DNA of 57,767 nt from Spirochaetia bacterium (GTDB lineage Bacteria; Spirochaetota; Spirochaetia; Treponematales; Breznakiellaceae). The position numbers and the translations under genes are program-made. The notes under the pieces were generated by a model. It saw only the letters and a list, made by a program, of their open reading frames with translations, was not told where the DNA came from and did not search any database. Below, one piece after another: positions 17,069 to 25,807 of the stretch. Location: contig BOAU01000004.1 of NCBI GenBank assembly GCA_026002025.1, positions 1-57,767 of the forward strand. Direction: 5' to 3'. Within the stretch, counting starts at the first letter, position 1, and each line of letters starts with the position of its first letter.

Positions 17069-18343
17069 ATGCCGCTCATTACGTTTCCCTACGGGAAAGA
17101 AGTTTTAGAGTACGATATACCCGATGCCCGTTTTAAGGGTGAACTGGTCTCCCGGATGCATCACTATAGGGCGGAAAGAAGTGGGGAAGCACTGGTCGAT
17201 TTCGCCCTGGAGCATCCGGCGGGGACCCCTCCCCTGCGGGTGATGGCGGAGGGCAAGAAAAAAGTAGTCCTGATTGCCAGCGATCATACCCGCCCGGTGC
17301 CCAGCAAGATCATCGTTCCCCGGATGCTGGCGGAGATCCGTCGGGGAAGTCCCGATGCGGAGATCACGATTCTGATTGCCACAGGCTGCCACCGGGAAAC
17401 TACTCAGGCGGAACTGGAAAGCAAGTTCGGCCCCGAGATCATGGGCCGTGAGAAGATCATCATCCACGACTGCGATTCTCCCGACATGGTCTACATGGGA
17501 AAGCTCCCCTCCGGTGGAGACCTGATCCTTAACAAGCTTGCGGTGGAGGCGGACCTCCTTGTTGCGGAAGGCTTTATCGAGCCCCACTTTTTCGCCGGCT
17601 TCTCCGGGGGCCGCAAGAGTGTACTCCCTGGCATTGCCGCCCGCAAGACCGTGGTCTACAATCACAACGCCGAATTCATCGCCCATCCCAAAGCCCGCAC
17701 CGGCATTGTCGAGGGGAATCCCATCCACATCGACATGCTCTACGCCGCCCGGATCGCCCGGCTGGACTTTATCTGCAATGTGGTGATCAACGCCGCCAAG
17801 GAAATAATCTACGCCGCCGCCGGTGACTGCGATCTTGCCCATCGTGACGGCAGGGAATTTCTTTTAAGCAAATGTAAGGCCGATGCCAGCCTTGCGGACA
17901 TCGCCATTTCAACCAATGGCGGCTATCCCCTGGATCAGAACATCTACCAGGCCGTTAAGGGCATGACCGCCGCGGAAGCCACCGTCAAAAAAGGTGGGGT
18001 GATCATCATGCTTGCCAAATCCAACGACGGCCACGGGGCGCCGGAATTTCACAAAACTTTTGCTGAGGAAAAAAACCTTGACCGGATGCTGGACACCTTC
18101 ATGCACACCCCCAAAGAAAGTACCCGCATCGATCAATGGCAGTCCCAGATTTTTGCCCGCGTATTAAAACACGCTCAGGTCATCTATATCTCCGATGCCC
18201 CCGATGAAATGGTAAAAGATCTCCACATGATTCCTGTGCATTCCATTGCAGAAGCAGTAAAAAAGGCGGAGGAAATTTTGGGCAATCCGAATGCCTCTAT
18301 CGTCGCCATACCGGACGGGGTGTCGGTGCTGGTTAGTAATTAG
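17069..18343 (+). CDS. larA: LarA-type nickel-dependent racemase family protein
   Basis: The reading frame is open from 17015, inside the dehydrogenase gene, but the natural start is ATG 17069, after AAAAAGGGGC, giving 424 residues. Family landmarks are SDHTRPVP near residue 75, IATGCHRETTQAEL near 110, and EPHFFAGFSGGRKSVLPGIA near 170-190, which includes the lysine and histidine region that carries the pincer-nickel cofactor in LarA. LarA racemises lactate; many homologues act on other 2-hydroxy acids such as glycerate. Context with glyoxylate-derived C3 products would fit glycerate-type substrates (inference). No larB, larC or larE is present here. Confidence 0.75.
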   Translation: MPLITFPYGKEVLEYDIPDARFKGELVSRMHHYRAERSGEALVDFALEHPAGTPPLRVMAEGKKKVVLIASDHTRPVPSKIIVPRMLAEIRRGSPDAEITILIATGCHRETTQAELESKFGPEIMGREKIIIHDCDSPDMVYMGKLPSGGDLILNKLAVEADLLVAEGFIEPHFFAGFSGGRKSVLPGIAARKTVVYNHNAEFIAHPKARTGIVEGNPIHIDMLYAARIARLDFICNVVINAAKEIIYAAAGDCDLAHRDGREFLLSKCKADASLADIAISTNGGYPLDQNIYQAVKGMTAAEATVKKGGVIIMLAKSNDGHGAPEFHKTFAEEKNLDRMLDTFMHTPKESTRIDQWQSQIFARVLKHAQVIYISDAPDEMVKDLHMIPVHSIAEAVKKAEEILGNPNASIVAIPDGVSVLVSN

Positions 18344-18386
18344 AAGATAACCGCAATTAGCACAAAGTAACACGAAGGAGGGAAAA

Positions 18387-19031
18387 ATGAAAACAATCGC
18401 CATCAACGGCAGCCCCCGCAAGGGCTGGAATACTTCTATCCTGGTGGAAGAAGCCCTGAAGGGCGCGGCTTCTCAAGGCTCGGAAACGGAACTGGTCAAC
18501 CTCTACGATCTCAACTTCAAAGGCTGCATCAGCTGCTTTGAGTGCAAACGCCGGGGCGGAAAGAGCTTCGGCCGCTGCGCTGCCAACGATGAGCTCAAAC
18601 CCGTGCTGGATCGCATCCACGACTGTGACGCCCTGATCATCGGTTCCCCCATCTACATCGGGGAGATCACCGCAGCCGCCCGGGCCCTTTTTGAACGGCT
18701 CACCTTCCAGTACGTCACCTACAGCAGGGACAAGGCCACCTTTTTTACCCGGAGAATCCCCACGGCTTTAATCTATACCATGAACGTAAGCGGATCGATG
18801 CTGGACTCCATCGGGTATACGGACAAATTCAAATTTTACGAAGATCGTTTTAACCAGCTCATCGGTCCCGCAAAGACCCTGGCCTCCACCGAAACCTGGC
18901 AGACCACGGACTACAGCAAATATGAGATGACCATGTTTGACGGGGACGCGCGGAAAAAACGCCGGGAGGAAGTTTTCCCCCAGGACAAGCAAAAGGCCTT
19001 TGAGATGGGGGCGGCACTGGTTGCGGGGTAA
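18387..19031 (+). CDS. NADPH-dependent FMN reductase / flavodoxin-fold protein
   Basis: This 214-residue protein begins with the flavodoxin-fold phosphate loop INGSPRKGWNTSIL (residues 6-19) and continues with the iron-sulfur-flavoprotein-like FKGCISCFECKRRGG, with Cys residues near 50-57, then GSPIYIGEITAAARALFERL. Such proteins bind FMN and reduce quinones, azo compounds or flavins. It follows larA with a 43-base gap that contains a trimmed copy of the dispersed repeat (CACAAAG...CACGAAGGAGG), which also supplies the ribosome site. Confidence 0.8.
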   Translation: MKTIAINGSPRKGWNTSILVEEALKGAASQGSETELVNLYDLNFKGCISCFECKRRGGKSFGRCAANDELKPVLDRIHDCDALIIGSPIYIGEITAAARALFERLTFQYVTYSRDKATFFTRRIPTALIYTMNVSGSMLDSIGYTDKFKFYEDRFNQLIGPAKTLASTETWQTTDYSKYEMTMFDGDARKKRREEVFPQDKQKAFEMGAALVAG

Positions 19032-19079
19032 GCTGAATATGTTAAAGAATTCGCGGGTATAACATTATATAACAGATCT

Positions 19080-20087
19080 TTATATGGTGTTTTTCCAGTT
19101 AAAGGCAACTCCCAGAGGGAAAAGAGGATCTTCCGCCAGACGCCGGTAAATTTCAGGGGCTTCTTCCGGTGTGTGGACTTCGGAAATTATGCGTTGAATA
19201 TTCAACCGCTTTGCTCCAAGCATCCGGAGCAGCGCCTTACAGTCATCCTGATGGGTCCAATGATAAGGATAGGATTCCTGCGTGGGCCGTGCGTTGGTGT
19301 GTGCGCCGATGAGGGAAATACCGGGCCGGTGAACCAGCTGATAATAATCAATGCCGCAGTCAGAAACCCTGGTACAGCCCAAAAGACTTACCCTTGCCAT
19401 GGGGGCGCAGCATTCCAGGGCCTGTTTCATCGCTGCCGAAATCCCGGTAACTTCCACCACGGTGTTTACCCCTTTGCCGCCGGAGGCTTTTTTTACCTGT
19501 TCGGTAAAATCCGCGTCTTTCGGTGAAAAGGCAAAGTCTGCCCCCAATTCCAGCGCCAGCTTCCGCCTGTCTTCCCGGAGGTCCACCGCAATAACCGGAA
19601 TTGCCCCGGCTAGCCGGGCGAGCTGGGTTGCAATGATACCCAATATTCCCTGACCCATGATCAGACATGATTCACCTATTTCGAGCCGTGTTTTTCTAAG
19701 GCCGGCCAGGGGAAACGAAGCAATGAACGTAAATGCCGCCTCAAGGGATCTGATGTTTTCATCATCTATTTTAACAAGCTGATCTTCACTGACCACACAA
19801 TGGGAAGCATGGTTCCCCCAAATGACAATAACGCGATCTCCAATGTTGAATTTTTTTCCATCATCCCCCAGGGCGCGGACATAACCAATGCCGCTATAAC
19901 CTAAATAGGCCTTGGGAAAGACATCACCGGTATTTTGCCTTCCCAGAAGATTGTCACGTTCGGTACCGGCGCTGATAGCGGTATATTCCATTTCTACCAG
20001 AACCTTGTCCTTGTCCAAAGCCGGTAAAGTTTGAGTTTTCAGTTCTGCAATACTGGGGGCAGTGAAGATAATTTGTTCAGTTTGCAT
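19080..20087 (-). CDS. Zinc-type alcohol dehydrogenase (MDR superfamily)
   Basis: This 335-residue medium-chain dehydrogenase-like protein reads minus. It has the substrate-domain start EYTAISAGTERDNLLGR, the NAD-binding Rossmann motif GQGILGIIATQLARLAGA near residue 145-162, and VVEVTGISAAMKQALECCAPMARVSLLG later. The catalytic-zinc Cys of the N-terminal domain is not obvious, which fits the sugar-related bi-domain oxidoreductase group that shares context with Gfo/Idh and AraC genes. It lies convergent to the FMN reductase gene. There is no Shine-Dalgarno sequence before the ATG; an inverted repeat overlaps the start. Confidence 0.8.
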   Translation of the reverse strand: MQTEQIIFTAPSIAELKTQTLPALDKDKVLVEMEYTAISAGTERDNLLGRQNTGDVFPKAYLGYSGIGYVRALGDDGKKFNIGDRVIVIWGNHASHCVVSEDQLVKIDDENIRSLEAAFTFIASFPLAGLRKTRLEIGESCLIMGQGILGIIATQLARLAGAIPVIAVDLREDRRKLALELGADFAFSPKDADFTEQVKKASGGKGVNTVVEVTGISAAMKQALECCAPMARVSLLGCTRVSDCGIDYYQLVHRPGISLIGAHTNARPTQESYPYHWTHQDDCKALLRMLGAKRLNIQRIISEVHTPEEAPEIYRRLAEDPLFPLGVAFNWKNTI

Positions 20088-20107
20088 ATTGTAATATTAT
20101 TACAATA
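20087..20107 (-). promoter_or_regulatory. Inverted repeat overlapping the start codon of the dehydrogenase gene
   Basis: TATTGTAAT and ATTACAATA are exact 9-bp complements around ATT and touch the ATG of the minus-strand gene ending at 20087. There is no ribosome site, so a leaderless or very short-leader transcript controlled here is possible. Confidence 0.5.
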
Positions 20108-20166
20108 CAAGAAGAAAGAACATATAAATTTTGCCCCTATTTATATGTTTTTTGCTTTTTTCTGTA

Positions 20167-20964
20167 TCAGCCCCTAGAGCCCCCCACGGCGGTGAGCATA
20201 TTCTGCTTTGAGTATTCCGAAGGTGTCATGCCGGTTTCTTTTTTAAAGACTGCATCAAAATAAAAAGGGCTTGAAAAACCGACCGTCTCGGCAACTTCGG
20301 TAATAGTACGGTCTTCCGCAAGAAACAACTCCTTTGCCTTGTTTATCCTGTAGGATTGGAGGTACTGCATCGGGGTTGTTTGAAAGGTCTGTTTGAAGAC
20401 CCGGCGAAAATGGGAGCAGCTCATATTGACTTGATCGGCGAGGGTTCCATTGCCAAGTTCAGGATCACCGTATTCCTGGGACATATACTCCAAAGCAGGC
20501 TGGATAAGCTGGTAATGCCTGAGGGAAGAATAGTCCGCCATGTCGGTTCTTTCCAGAATGGCGAATAACTGGTAGATACCGGCCATACAAGTATTATGGT
20601 AAGAAGGGCGGCGGAAGTTCCATTCCTTCTCCATCTTATCCAGAATCCCAAGCGGGGCGCTGTTGCGTATAATATCAAAAGAGGTGATTTCGCTCAGGTT
20701 ATCGGGAATATCCCCATTGAATTCTATGGTGATACACTCCCCCATTTCAGGGTAGATCATGCTGGAAAGACCCTTACGAAGGAGCAAAACATGATGCTGA
20801 TCGGTGATGTATTCCCTGCCGTTTGAAGTTTCATAAACGGTGCGGCCTATTTTTTTGATGGTCAGGGCGTAGTTTCCCCAATCCCGGCGATAACTGATCT
20901 TCGGATCAGGATGGTGCAGGCGGTTTATACCGACAATTTCGTCTACTTTAACAGCGGAAAGCAT
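20167..20964 (-). CDS. AraC-family transcriptional regulator
   Basis: This 265-residue protein has an N-terminal AraC-type sensor half and a C-terminal pair of helix-turn-helix motifs at about residues 160-258 (GTLADQVNMSCSHFRRVFKQTFQTTPMQYL and ITEVAETVGFSSPFYFDAVFKKETGMTPSEY). GGAGGG at 20971-20976 is the ribosome site. It is divergent from the sugar cluster beginning at 21198. Direct 12-13-base repeats spaced 21 bp in the intergenic region are plausible binding sites, and the same pattern is found at 29505, so it may control both importers. Confidence 0.88.
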   Translation of the reverse strand: MLSAVKVDEIVGINRLHHPDPKISYRRDWGNYALTIKKIGRTVYETSNGREYITDQHHVLLLRKGLSSMIYPEMGECITIEFNGDIPDNLSEITSFDIIRNSAPLGILDKMEKEWNFRRPSYHNTCMAGIYQLFAILERTDMADYSSLRHYQLIQPALEYMSQEYGDPELGNGTLADQVNMSCSHFRRVFKQTFQTTPMQYLQSYRINKAKELFLAEDRTITEVAETVGFSSPFYFDAVFKKETGMTPSEYSKQNMLTAVGGSRG

Positions 20965-21006
20965 AAGACCCTCCTGTGTTTAGGGTAATATATACCGCCT
21001 TTTTTG

Positions 21007-21061
21007 TCAAATTTTGTACCAACTTGGTCAAATTCTATATACAGTGGGGCAAATTTTGTAT
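21007..21061 (+). promoter_or_regulatory. Three direct repeats with 21-bp period, probable AraC operator
   Basis: Repeats TCAAATTTTGTA (21007), TCAAATTCTATA (21028) and GCAAATTTTGTA (21049) begin exactly 21 bp apart, two helical turns. A TACTTTTGATAGAA block follows 14 bases after the third repeat start, then a TATGATATAG -10-like stretch (21087-21096). The same arrangement recurs at 29505-29580. Confidence 0.7.
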
Positions 21062-21111
21062 GTACTTTTGATAGAACTCAGGTGAATATGATATAGCTGA
21101 AACAAATTACC

Positions 21112-21197
21112 TGGCAGGATTTGTACCGGGGAGAATTTAGTCATTGACGGCGGTTGGAGCTTAGGACTTAAAAGGGACAGCGGGAGAGACAACTTAA
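21112..21197 (+). pseudogene. Remnant of a short-chain dehydrogenase C terminus
   Basis: The stretch matches the 3' end of the intact SDR gene at 32962-33726: ATTTGTACCGG, then GAGAATTTAGTCATTGACGG, then GGTTGGAGC and GGGACAGCGGGAG. The middle of the gene is missing and the stop overlap with the downstream gene was lost. It sits upstream of the quinone-oxidoreductase-like gene, where the intact SDR gene sits in the second cluster. Confidence 0.75.
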
Positions 21198-22205
21198 TTG
21201 AAAGCAATAGTTATTGATGCGGCCAAAACCTTGCACTGGAAAGACGTTCCGGATCCGGTAATGGCGGATGGTGAAGTACTTGTAGAAATTCACGCAGCAG
21301 CAGTAAATCGGGCGGATCTTATGCAGCGGCAGGGAAAATACCCCCCCCCCCCCGGTGCTCCGGACTGGATGGGTCTTGAAGCAGCAGGGATAATTAAAGA
21401 ACTATCTCCAAAAGCCGCTTCTAGCGGCAGATGGAAAAAGGGTGATCAGGTCTGCGCCCTTTTAGGCGGCGGCGGTTATGCCGAAATGGTTTCTGTCCGG
21501 GAGGATATGGTTATGCCTATTCCCCGTGGTCTCAAAATGACAGAAGCTGCAGCCTTACCCGAAGTTTACGCCACTTCTTACCTTAATCTTTTTCTTGAAG
21601 GTCATCTTGAAGCCGGACAGACTGCTTTTATCCCAGCCGGGGCAAGCGGTCTTGCAAGCGCAGCCATTCCCATAGCCAAGGCTTTTGGCGCAAGGGTTAT
21701 TACTTCAGTGTTATCCGATGAGATCGCCGCCGCTATTAAAGACCTGGGCGCAGACCTTATTATCAACAGTAAAAAACAAAAAACCCCTGAGGTACTCAAG
21801 GCGGAATCGGAAGCAGGCCATCCGGTAAATGTAGCGATGGACTGCCTTGCCGGACAAGACGTAGGGGACAGCCTTCCCTACATGGCCCGCGGCGGTTATT
21901 GGATACTCCTTTCGGTGTTGGCTGGCCCAACCACCACTGTCAGCCTTTGGCCTCTTATTACCGGCGGCGTACACCTTGTAGGCAGTACCTTACGGAGCCG
22001 CACTCCCGATATGAAGGGGCGCATCCTGAGCGATCTGGTAAAAAACGTATGGCCTAAAATTGAGGCCGGACAGATAAAACCCCGGGTGTGTGCGGTGTTT
22101 CCCATTCAGGAAGCGGAAAAGGCTCAGGAGATGATGGAGCAAGGCCGCAGCATTGGCAAAATAGTTTTGGAGATTAACCCTGTGTTACAGGGGAAAAAAT
22201 TATAA
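21198..22205 (+). CDS. NAD(P)H:quinone oxidoreductase-like protein (PIG3/zeta-crystallin type)
   Basis: This 335-residue MDR protein has the PIG3-like pattern: AAAVNRADLMQRQGKYPPPPGAP (residues 34-56), WKKGDQVCALLGGGGYAE, and an AXXGXXA-type cofactor motif (GASGLASAAIPIAK near 150). Family members reduce quinones or enones. A TTG at 21198 is the start, because the frame matches its paralogue at 33723 from the first residue. A run of 13 C bases (21341-21353) encodes the Pro repeat and is prone to slippage. No strong ribosome site is visible. Confidence 0.8.
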   Translation: MKAIVIDAAKTLHWKDVPDPVMADGEVLVEIHAAAVNRADLMQRQGKYPPPPGAPDWMGLEAAGIIKELSPKAASSGRWKKGDQVCALLGGGGYAEMVSVREDMVMPIPRGLKMTEAAALPEVYATSYLNLFLEGHLEAGQTAFIPAGASGLASAAIPIAKAFGARVITSVLSDEIAAAIKDLGADLIINSKKQKTPEVLKAESEAGHPVNVAMDCLAGQDVGDSLPYMARGGYWILLSVLAGPTTTVSLWPLITGGVHLVGSTLRSRTPDMKGRILSDLVKNVWPKIEAGQIKPRVCAVFPIQEAEKAQEMMEQGRSIGKIVLEINPVLQGKKL

Positions 22206-22247
22206 AGGACAACCGGGAGGTTGTATCCTTAAAAAGGAGAAAGAAGT

Positions 22248-23837
22248 ATGAAATTCAGGAAAAGCTCATTATTTGTGTTCCTGTCTCTGGTTCTGGCAGT
22301 CATGCCCTTGGCTGCCGGAGGTCAAAGCGGATCATCTGGTGCAGCCGCCCAGGGACCGGTGGGAAAAATTGACTATCCCATTAAAACGAATGTGACCCTC
22401 ACGTATTGGAGTGAAATGCACCCCAATCTGTCCAGCAATTATGCCAATTACGGGGATGCCCCTTATATGAAGGGCTTGGTTGAGAGAACCGGTATTAAAG
22501 TTGAATACCTCCATCCGCCTACAGGGGGCGGGAGCGAACAGTTTAACCTCATCATTGCCAGCGGTGATTTGCCGGATATCATGGAATGGAACTGGCTGAA
22601 TTATCCGGGCGGACCGGAAAACGCAATCAGCGACAACATAATTTTGAAACTTAATGATACAATGCAGAAATATTCTCCCAATCTGGTTGAAGTCCTGAAG
22701 TCTAATCCAGCCTGGGACCGTATGCTTAAAACCGATCTGGGCAGTTACTATTACTATCCCCTTATTCGTGGAGATCCTTCTCTCTGTATATACCTTGGTC
22801 CCCAAATTCGTAAGGACTGGCTTGATGAACTAAAATTGTCGCTTCCTGTAACTTACGACGATTGGCATACGGTCCTTACCGCATTCAAACAAATGAAAAA
22901 CTCTCCCGCCCCGTTGATTTTACAATTTTATAGAGACAGCTTTGTTTACGGTTATGGCATAGCGAGCGACTTTTATATTGGAACTGATGGTAAGGTAAAA
23001 TACGGCCGTATTGATCCGGCTTTCCGCAGCTATTTGACCATGGTGGCCCAATGGTATAAAGAAGGCCTCCTTGATCCGGATATTGCTACTGTGACAGATG
23101 CGCAGGTTGCCCAAAAGGTTGTCTCCGGCGCAGCAGGGGCAACTATTGGCAGCCTGGGAGGCAATATGGGCGTATGGATTCCTGCAGCCAGAGCTACGAA
23201 TCCAACATTTGAACTCGTGGCGGCTGCATATCCTGTAGTAAAAAAAGGTGATAAGCCCTTTATGATAGACCTCGATAATCCCGTTTACCCGGTTGGTCCT
23301 GCCATCACGGCTTCCTCTAAAAATATTGAACTGGCTGCCCGCCTCCTTGACTATGGTTACAGTAAGGAAGGCGGCATGTATTCCAATTACGGCACCGAAG
23401 GAGTTTCATACAATATGATCAATGGGTACCCGACCTTTACGGATCTCATTATGAAAAACCCCCAGGGCTGGCCTCTGGCACAGTCAATTTCTGCTTATGC
23501 GCGGTCACCCATAGTCGGACCTTTTGTTCAGGCAAAAGAATACCTGGAACAATATTTTGCCTTACCGGAACAGAAGGCCGCTCCGAGTACCTGGGCTATA
23601 TCAGACCCCTACAAGTACAAAATGCCGCCTGTTACGCCGTCCCCTGCTGAAAGTCAGGAATTCGCTCGGATCATGAGCGAAATCAATACGTATGTCAATG
23701 AGATGCGGGTCAAATTTATTCTGGGTACCGAACCTATTTCAAATTTTGATGCCTACGTGAACATCATCAAACGCATGGGTATTGATCGGGCGATTGAAAT
23801 ACAAAACGCAGCCCTGGCCCGTTATAACGCGCGTTAA
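22248..23837 (+). CDS. Extracellular solute-binding protein of a CUT1-type sugar ABC importer
   Basis: This 529-residue protein has a signal peptide (basic residues, then VFLSLVLAVMPLAAGG) without a lipobox Cys, so it is secreted to the periplasm rather than lipidated. The rest is the type-2 periplasmic binding fold of the LplA/YtcQ group: NVTLTYWSEM, LIIASGDLPDIMEWNW, RKDWLDELKLSLPVTYDDW. It binds an oligosaccharide or other carbohydrate for the two permeases that follow. AAAGGAG precedes the ATG. It may have lost or gained sequence compared with its relative at 31447 (500 aa). Confidence 0.87.
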   Translation: MKFRKSSLFVFLSLVLAVMPLAAGGQSGSSGAAAQGPVGKIDYPIKTNVTLTYWSEMHPNLSSNYANYGDAPYMKGLVERTGIKVEYLHPPTGGGSEQFNLIIASGDLPDIMEWNWLNYPGGPENAISDNIILKLNDTMQKYSPNLVEVLKSNPAWDRMLKTDLGSYYYYPLIRGDPSLCIYLGPQIRKDWLDELKLSLPVTYDDWHTVLTAFKQMKNSPAPLILQFYRDSFVYGYGIASDFYIGTDGKVKYGRIDPAFRSYLTMVAQWYKEGLLDPDIATVTDAQVAQKVVSGAAGATIGSLGGNMGVWIPAARATNPTFELVAAAYPVVKKGDKPFMIDLDNPVYPVGPAITASSKNIELAARLLDYGYSKEGGMYSNYGTEGVSYNMINGYPTFTDLIMKNPQGWPLAQSISAYARSPIVGPFVQAKEYLEQYFALPEQKAAPSTWAISDPYKYKMPPVTPSPAESQEFARIMSEINTYVNEMRVKFILGTEPISNFDAYVNIIKRMGIDRAIEIQNAALARYNAR

Positions 23838-23863
23838 GGGTAATAGTCATTAAACTCCTCTGA

Positions 23864-23887
23864 CCGGCAGCAGAACCCTGCTTCCGG
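23864..23887 (+). other. Hairpin between binding protein and permease genes
   Basis: CCGG-CA-GCAG, AACC loop, CTGC-TT-CCGG forms a stem with one internal mismatch. Its place after the binding-protein gene fits a transcript-processing or partial terminator that gives the binding protein more mRNA than the permeases. Confidence 0.4.
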
Positions 23888-23919
23888 CCGGGAGTTTACA
23901 ATTTCTGAAGGTATAAAAT

Positions 23920-24834
23920 ATGAACAAGTTGTCAATCACACTTCGTAAGGATATGCAAAGAAACTGGTCACTCTATCTTCTGGTATTACCGGTTCTTATT
24001 TTTTATGGTCTGTTTTGCTATAAACCGATGTACGGGGCCATTATTGCCTTTAAGGATTTTTCCCCCGGACGGGGTTTTGCAGGAAGTCCCTGGGTAGGTG
24101 TTGAGAATTTTATCCGTTTTTTTGACAGCCCTTATTTCAGCCGTCTGGTAAAAAATACCTTTCTTATCAGTTTTTATAATCTTATCTTTGGGTTTCCTGC
24201 CCCTATTATTCTGGCTCTACTCTTAAATGAAGTACGGCACCAGACATTTAAGCGGGTAACTCAGACCATTACCTATTTGCCATATTTTGTTTCGATTATT
24301 GTACTCGCTGGAATGATAACGGATTTCTCTATGTCTACCGGCCTTTTTAATGATATCATCTTCTTCTTTGGTGGTAAACGATTCCCTCTGCTTCAGGCCC
24401 CCAATCTCTATCGCCCCATCTATGTGACTTCGGAAATCTGGCAGACAGCCGGATGGGGAACCATAATTTATCTGTCCGCCTTGTCGGGTATTGACATGCA
24501 GCTCTATGAAGCCGCCGTGATAGACGGGGCAGGTCGTTTTAAACAGCTCATCCATATTACCCTCCCTTCAATTTCGCCTACTATTGTAATCCTCCTGATT
24601 CTGCGGATCGGTAATGTTCTCAGTATCGGATACGAAAAGACTATCTTGCTTTACAACCCTTCCACCTATGAAACAGCAGATATCATTTCTTCCTATGTTT
24701 ACCGGGCCGGCCTTTTGGAACAGAATTGGAGCTACTCTACCGCCATCGGGCTTTTTAATTCCGCCATCAACTTTGTTCTTCTTATCATGGCTAATGCCAT
24801 GAGCAAAAAAATATCTGAAACCAGCTTGTGGTAA
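23920..24834 (+). CDS. ABC transporter permease, LplB type
   Basis: This 304-residue inner-membrane protein has about six hydrophobic segments and the permease coupling loop YEAAVIDGAGRFKQLIHITLPSI near residues 189-211, the EAA motif that contacts the ATPase. It pairs with the next permease to form the channel of a CUT1 importer. No ATPase gene lies in the window, so a shared MsmX-like ATPase elsewhere is likely. Confidence 0.9.
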   Translation: MNKLSITLRKDMQRNWSLYLLVLPVLIFYGLFCYKPMYGAIIAFKDFSPGRGFAGSPWVGVENFIRFFDSPYFSRLVKNTFLISFYNLIFGFPAPIILALLLNEVRHQTFKRVTQTITYLPYFVSIIVLAGMITDFSMSTGLFNDIIFFFGGKRFPLLQAPNLYRPIYVTSEIWQTAGWGTIIYLSALSGIDMQLYEAAVIDGAGRFKQLIHITLPSISPTIVILLILRIGNVLSIGYEKTILLYNPSTYETADIISSYVYRAGLLEQNWSYSTAIGLFNSAINFVLLIMANAMSKKISETSLW

Positions 24835-24848
24835 GGGAGCAGAAAAAG

Positions 24849-25736
24849 ATGAAATCAGTAACCGGCATAAAATATACCCTCGGAGAAAATGTCTTCGCCA
24901 TTTTTAATTATATTTTTCTGGTGTTAGTTTCTTTTTTATGTTTGTATCCTATGCTGTATGTCCTTTTTGCTTCAGTTAGCGACCAAAACTTGCTTATGCA
25001 GCATGCTGGAATCCTGTTTAAGCCCCTTGGCTTTAGCCTTGCTGCATATGTTAAAGTTTTTAAAAATCCCATGATCCTTTTAGGATACCGGAATACCCTC
25101 TTTGTGCTTATTATCGGCGTGTTAATCTGTCTGATCATGACGTCCTTGAGCGCCTATTTTCTTTCTCGTAAACAGGTATTATTTAAAAAGCCTATCATGC
25201 TGCTGATCACCTTTACCATGTTTTTTTCAGGCGGCTTGATCCCTTTTTACCTTAATTTGCGTGATCTGCATTTAACCAATACCCTTTGGGGACTAATTTT
25301 CCCTTTTGCGATCAATACCTACAATATGATAATCCTTAGAACTTCTTTTAATGCGATTCCCGAATCGCTTACCGAAGCAGCCCTGATAGACGGCGCCAGC
25401 CATATACGGGTTCTTACCTCGATTATACTGCCCCTGTCCAAGTCGATCCTCGCAGTGATGATCCTTTACTATGGTATTGGTATCTGGAACTCATGGTTTT
25501 GGGCAAGCGCAATATTGCGGAGGCGGGAGCTTTACCCTCTGCAAGTTGTGCTTAGGGAGATTTTACTGCAAAATGCCGAAATGTTCACAGGCGTTGGTGC
25601 GGGGGATCAGGAATCGGTAGCCATAACCATAAAATACGCTACTATTATTGTCGCCACGCTTCCGGTGCTTTGTGTTTACCCTTTCTTACAAAAATACTTT
25701 GCGCATGGAGTGATGATTGGAGCGGTTAAAGAATAA
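24849..25736 (+). CDS. ABC transporter permease, YtcP type
   Basis: The frame opens with a GTG at 24828, but AGGGAG at 24834-24839 sits 9 bases before ATG 24849, which is the better start and gives 295 residues. Six hydrophobic segments and the EAA loop TEAALIDGASHIRVLTSIILPLS mark it as the second permease. The start lies 14 bases after the first permease gene, so the two are co-transcribed and their products act together. Confidence 0.88.
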   Translation: MKSVTGIKYTLGENVFAIFNYIFLVLVSFLCLYPMLYVLFASVSDQNLLMQHAGILFKPLGFSLAAYVKVFKNPMILLGYRNTLFVLIIGVLICLIMTSLSAYFLSRKQVLFKKPIMLLITFTMFFSGGLIPFYLNLRDLHLTNTLWGLIFPFAINTYNMIILRTSFNAIPESLTEAALIDGASHIRVLTSIILPLSKSILAVMILYYGIGIWNSWFWASAILRRRELYPLQVVLREILLQNAEMFTGVGAGDQESVAITIKYATIIVATLPVLCVYPFLQKYFAHGVMIGAVKE

Positions 25737-25807
25737 ACGGAAGATGGGCATTTCCTTTGAAGGGCGTAAGAATTATAAGGGCAAATTGTTTTTTATAGGA
25801 GGTTTTT

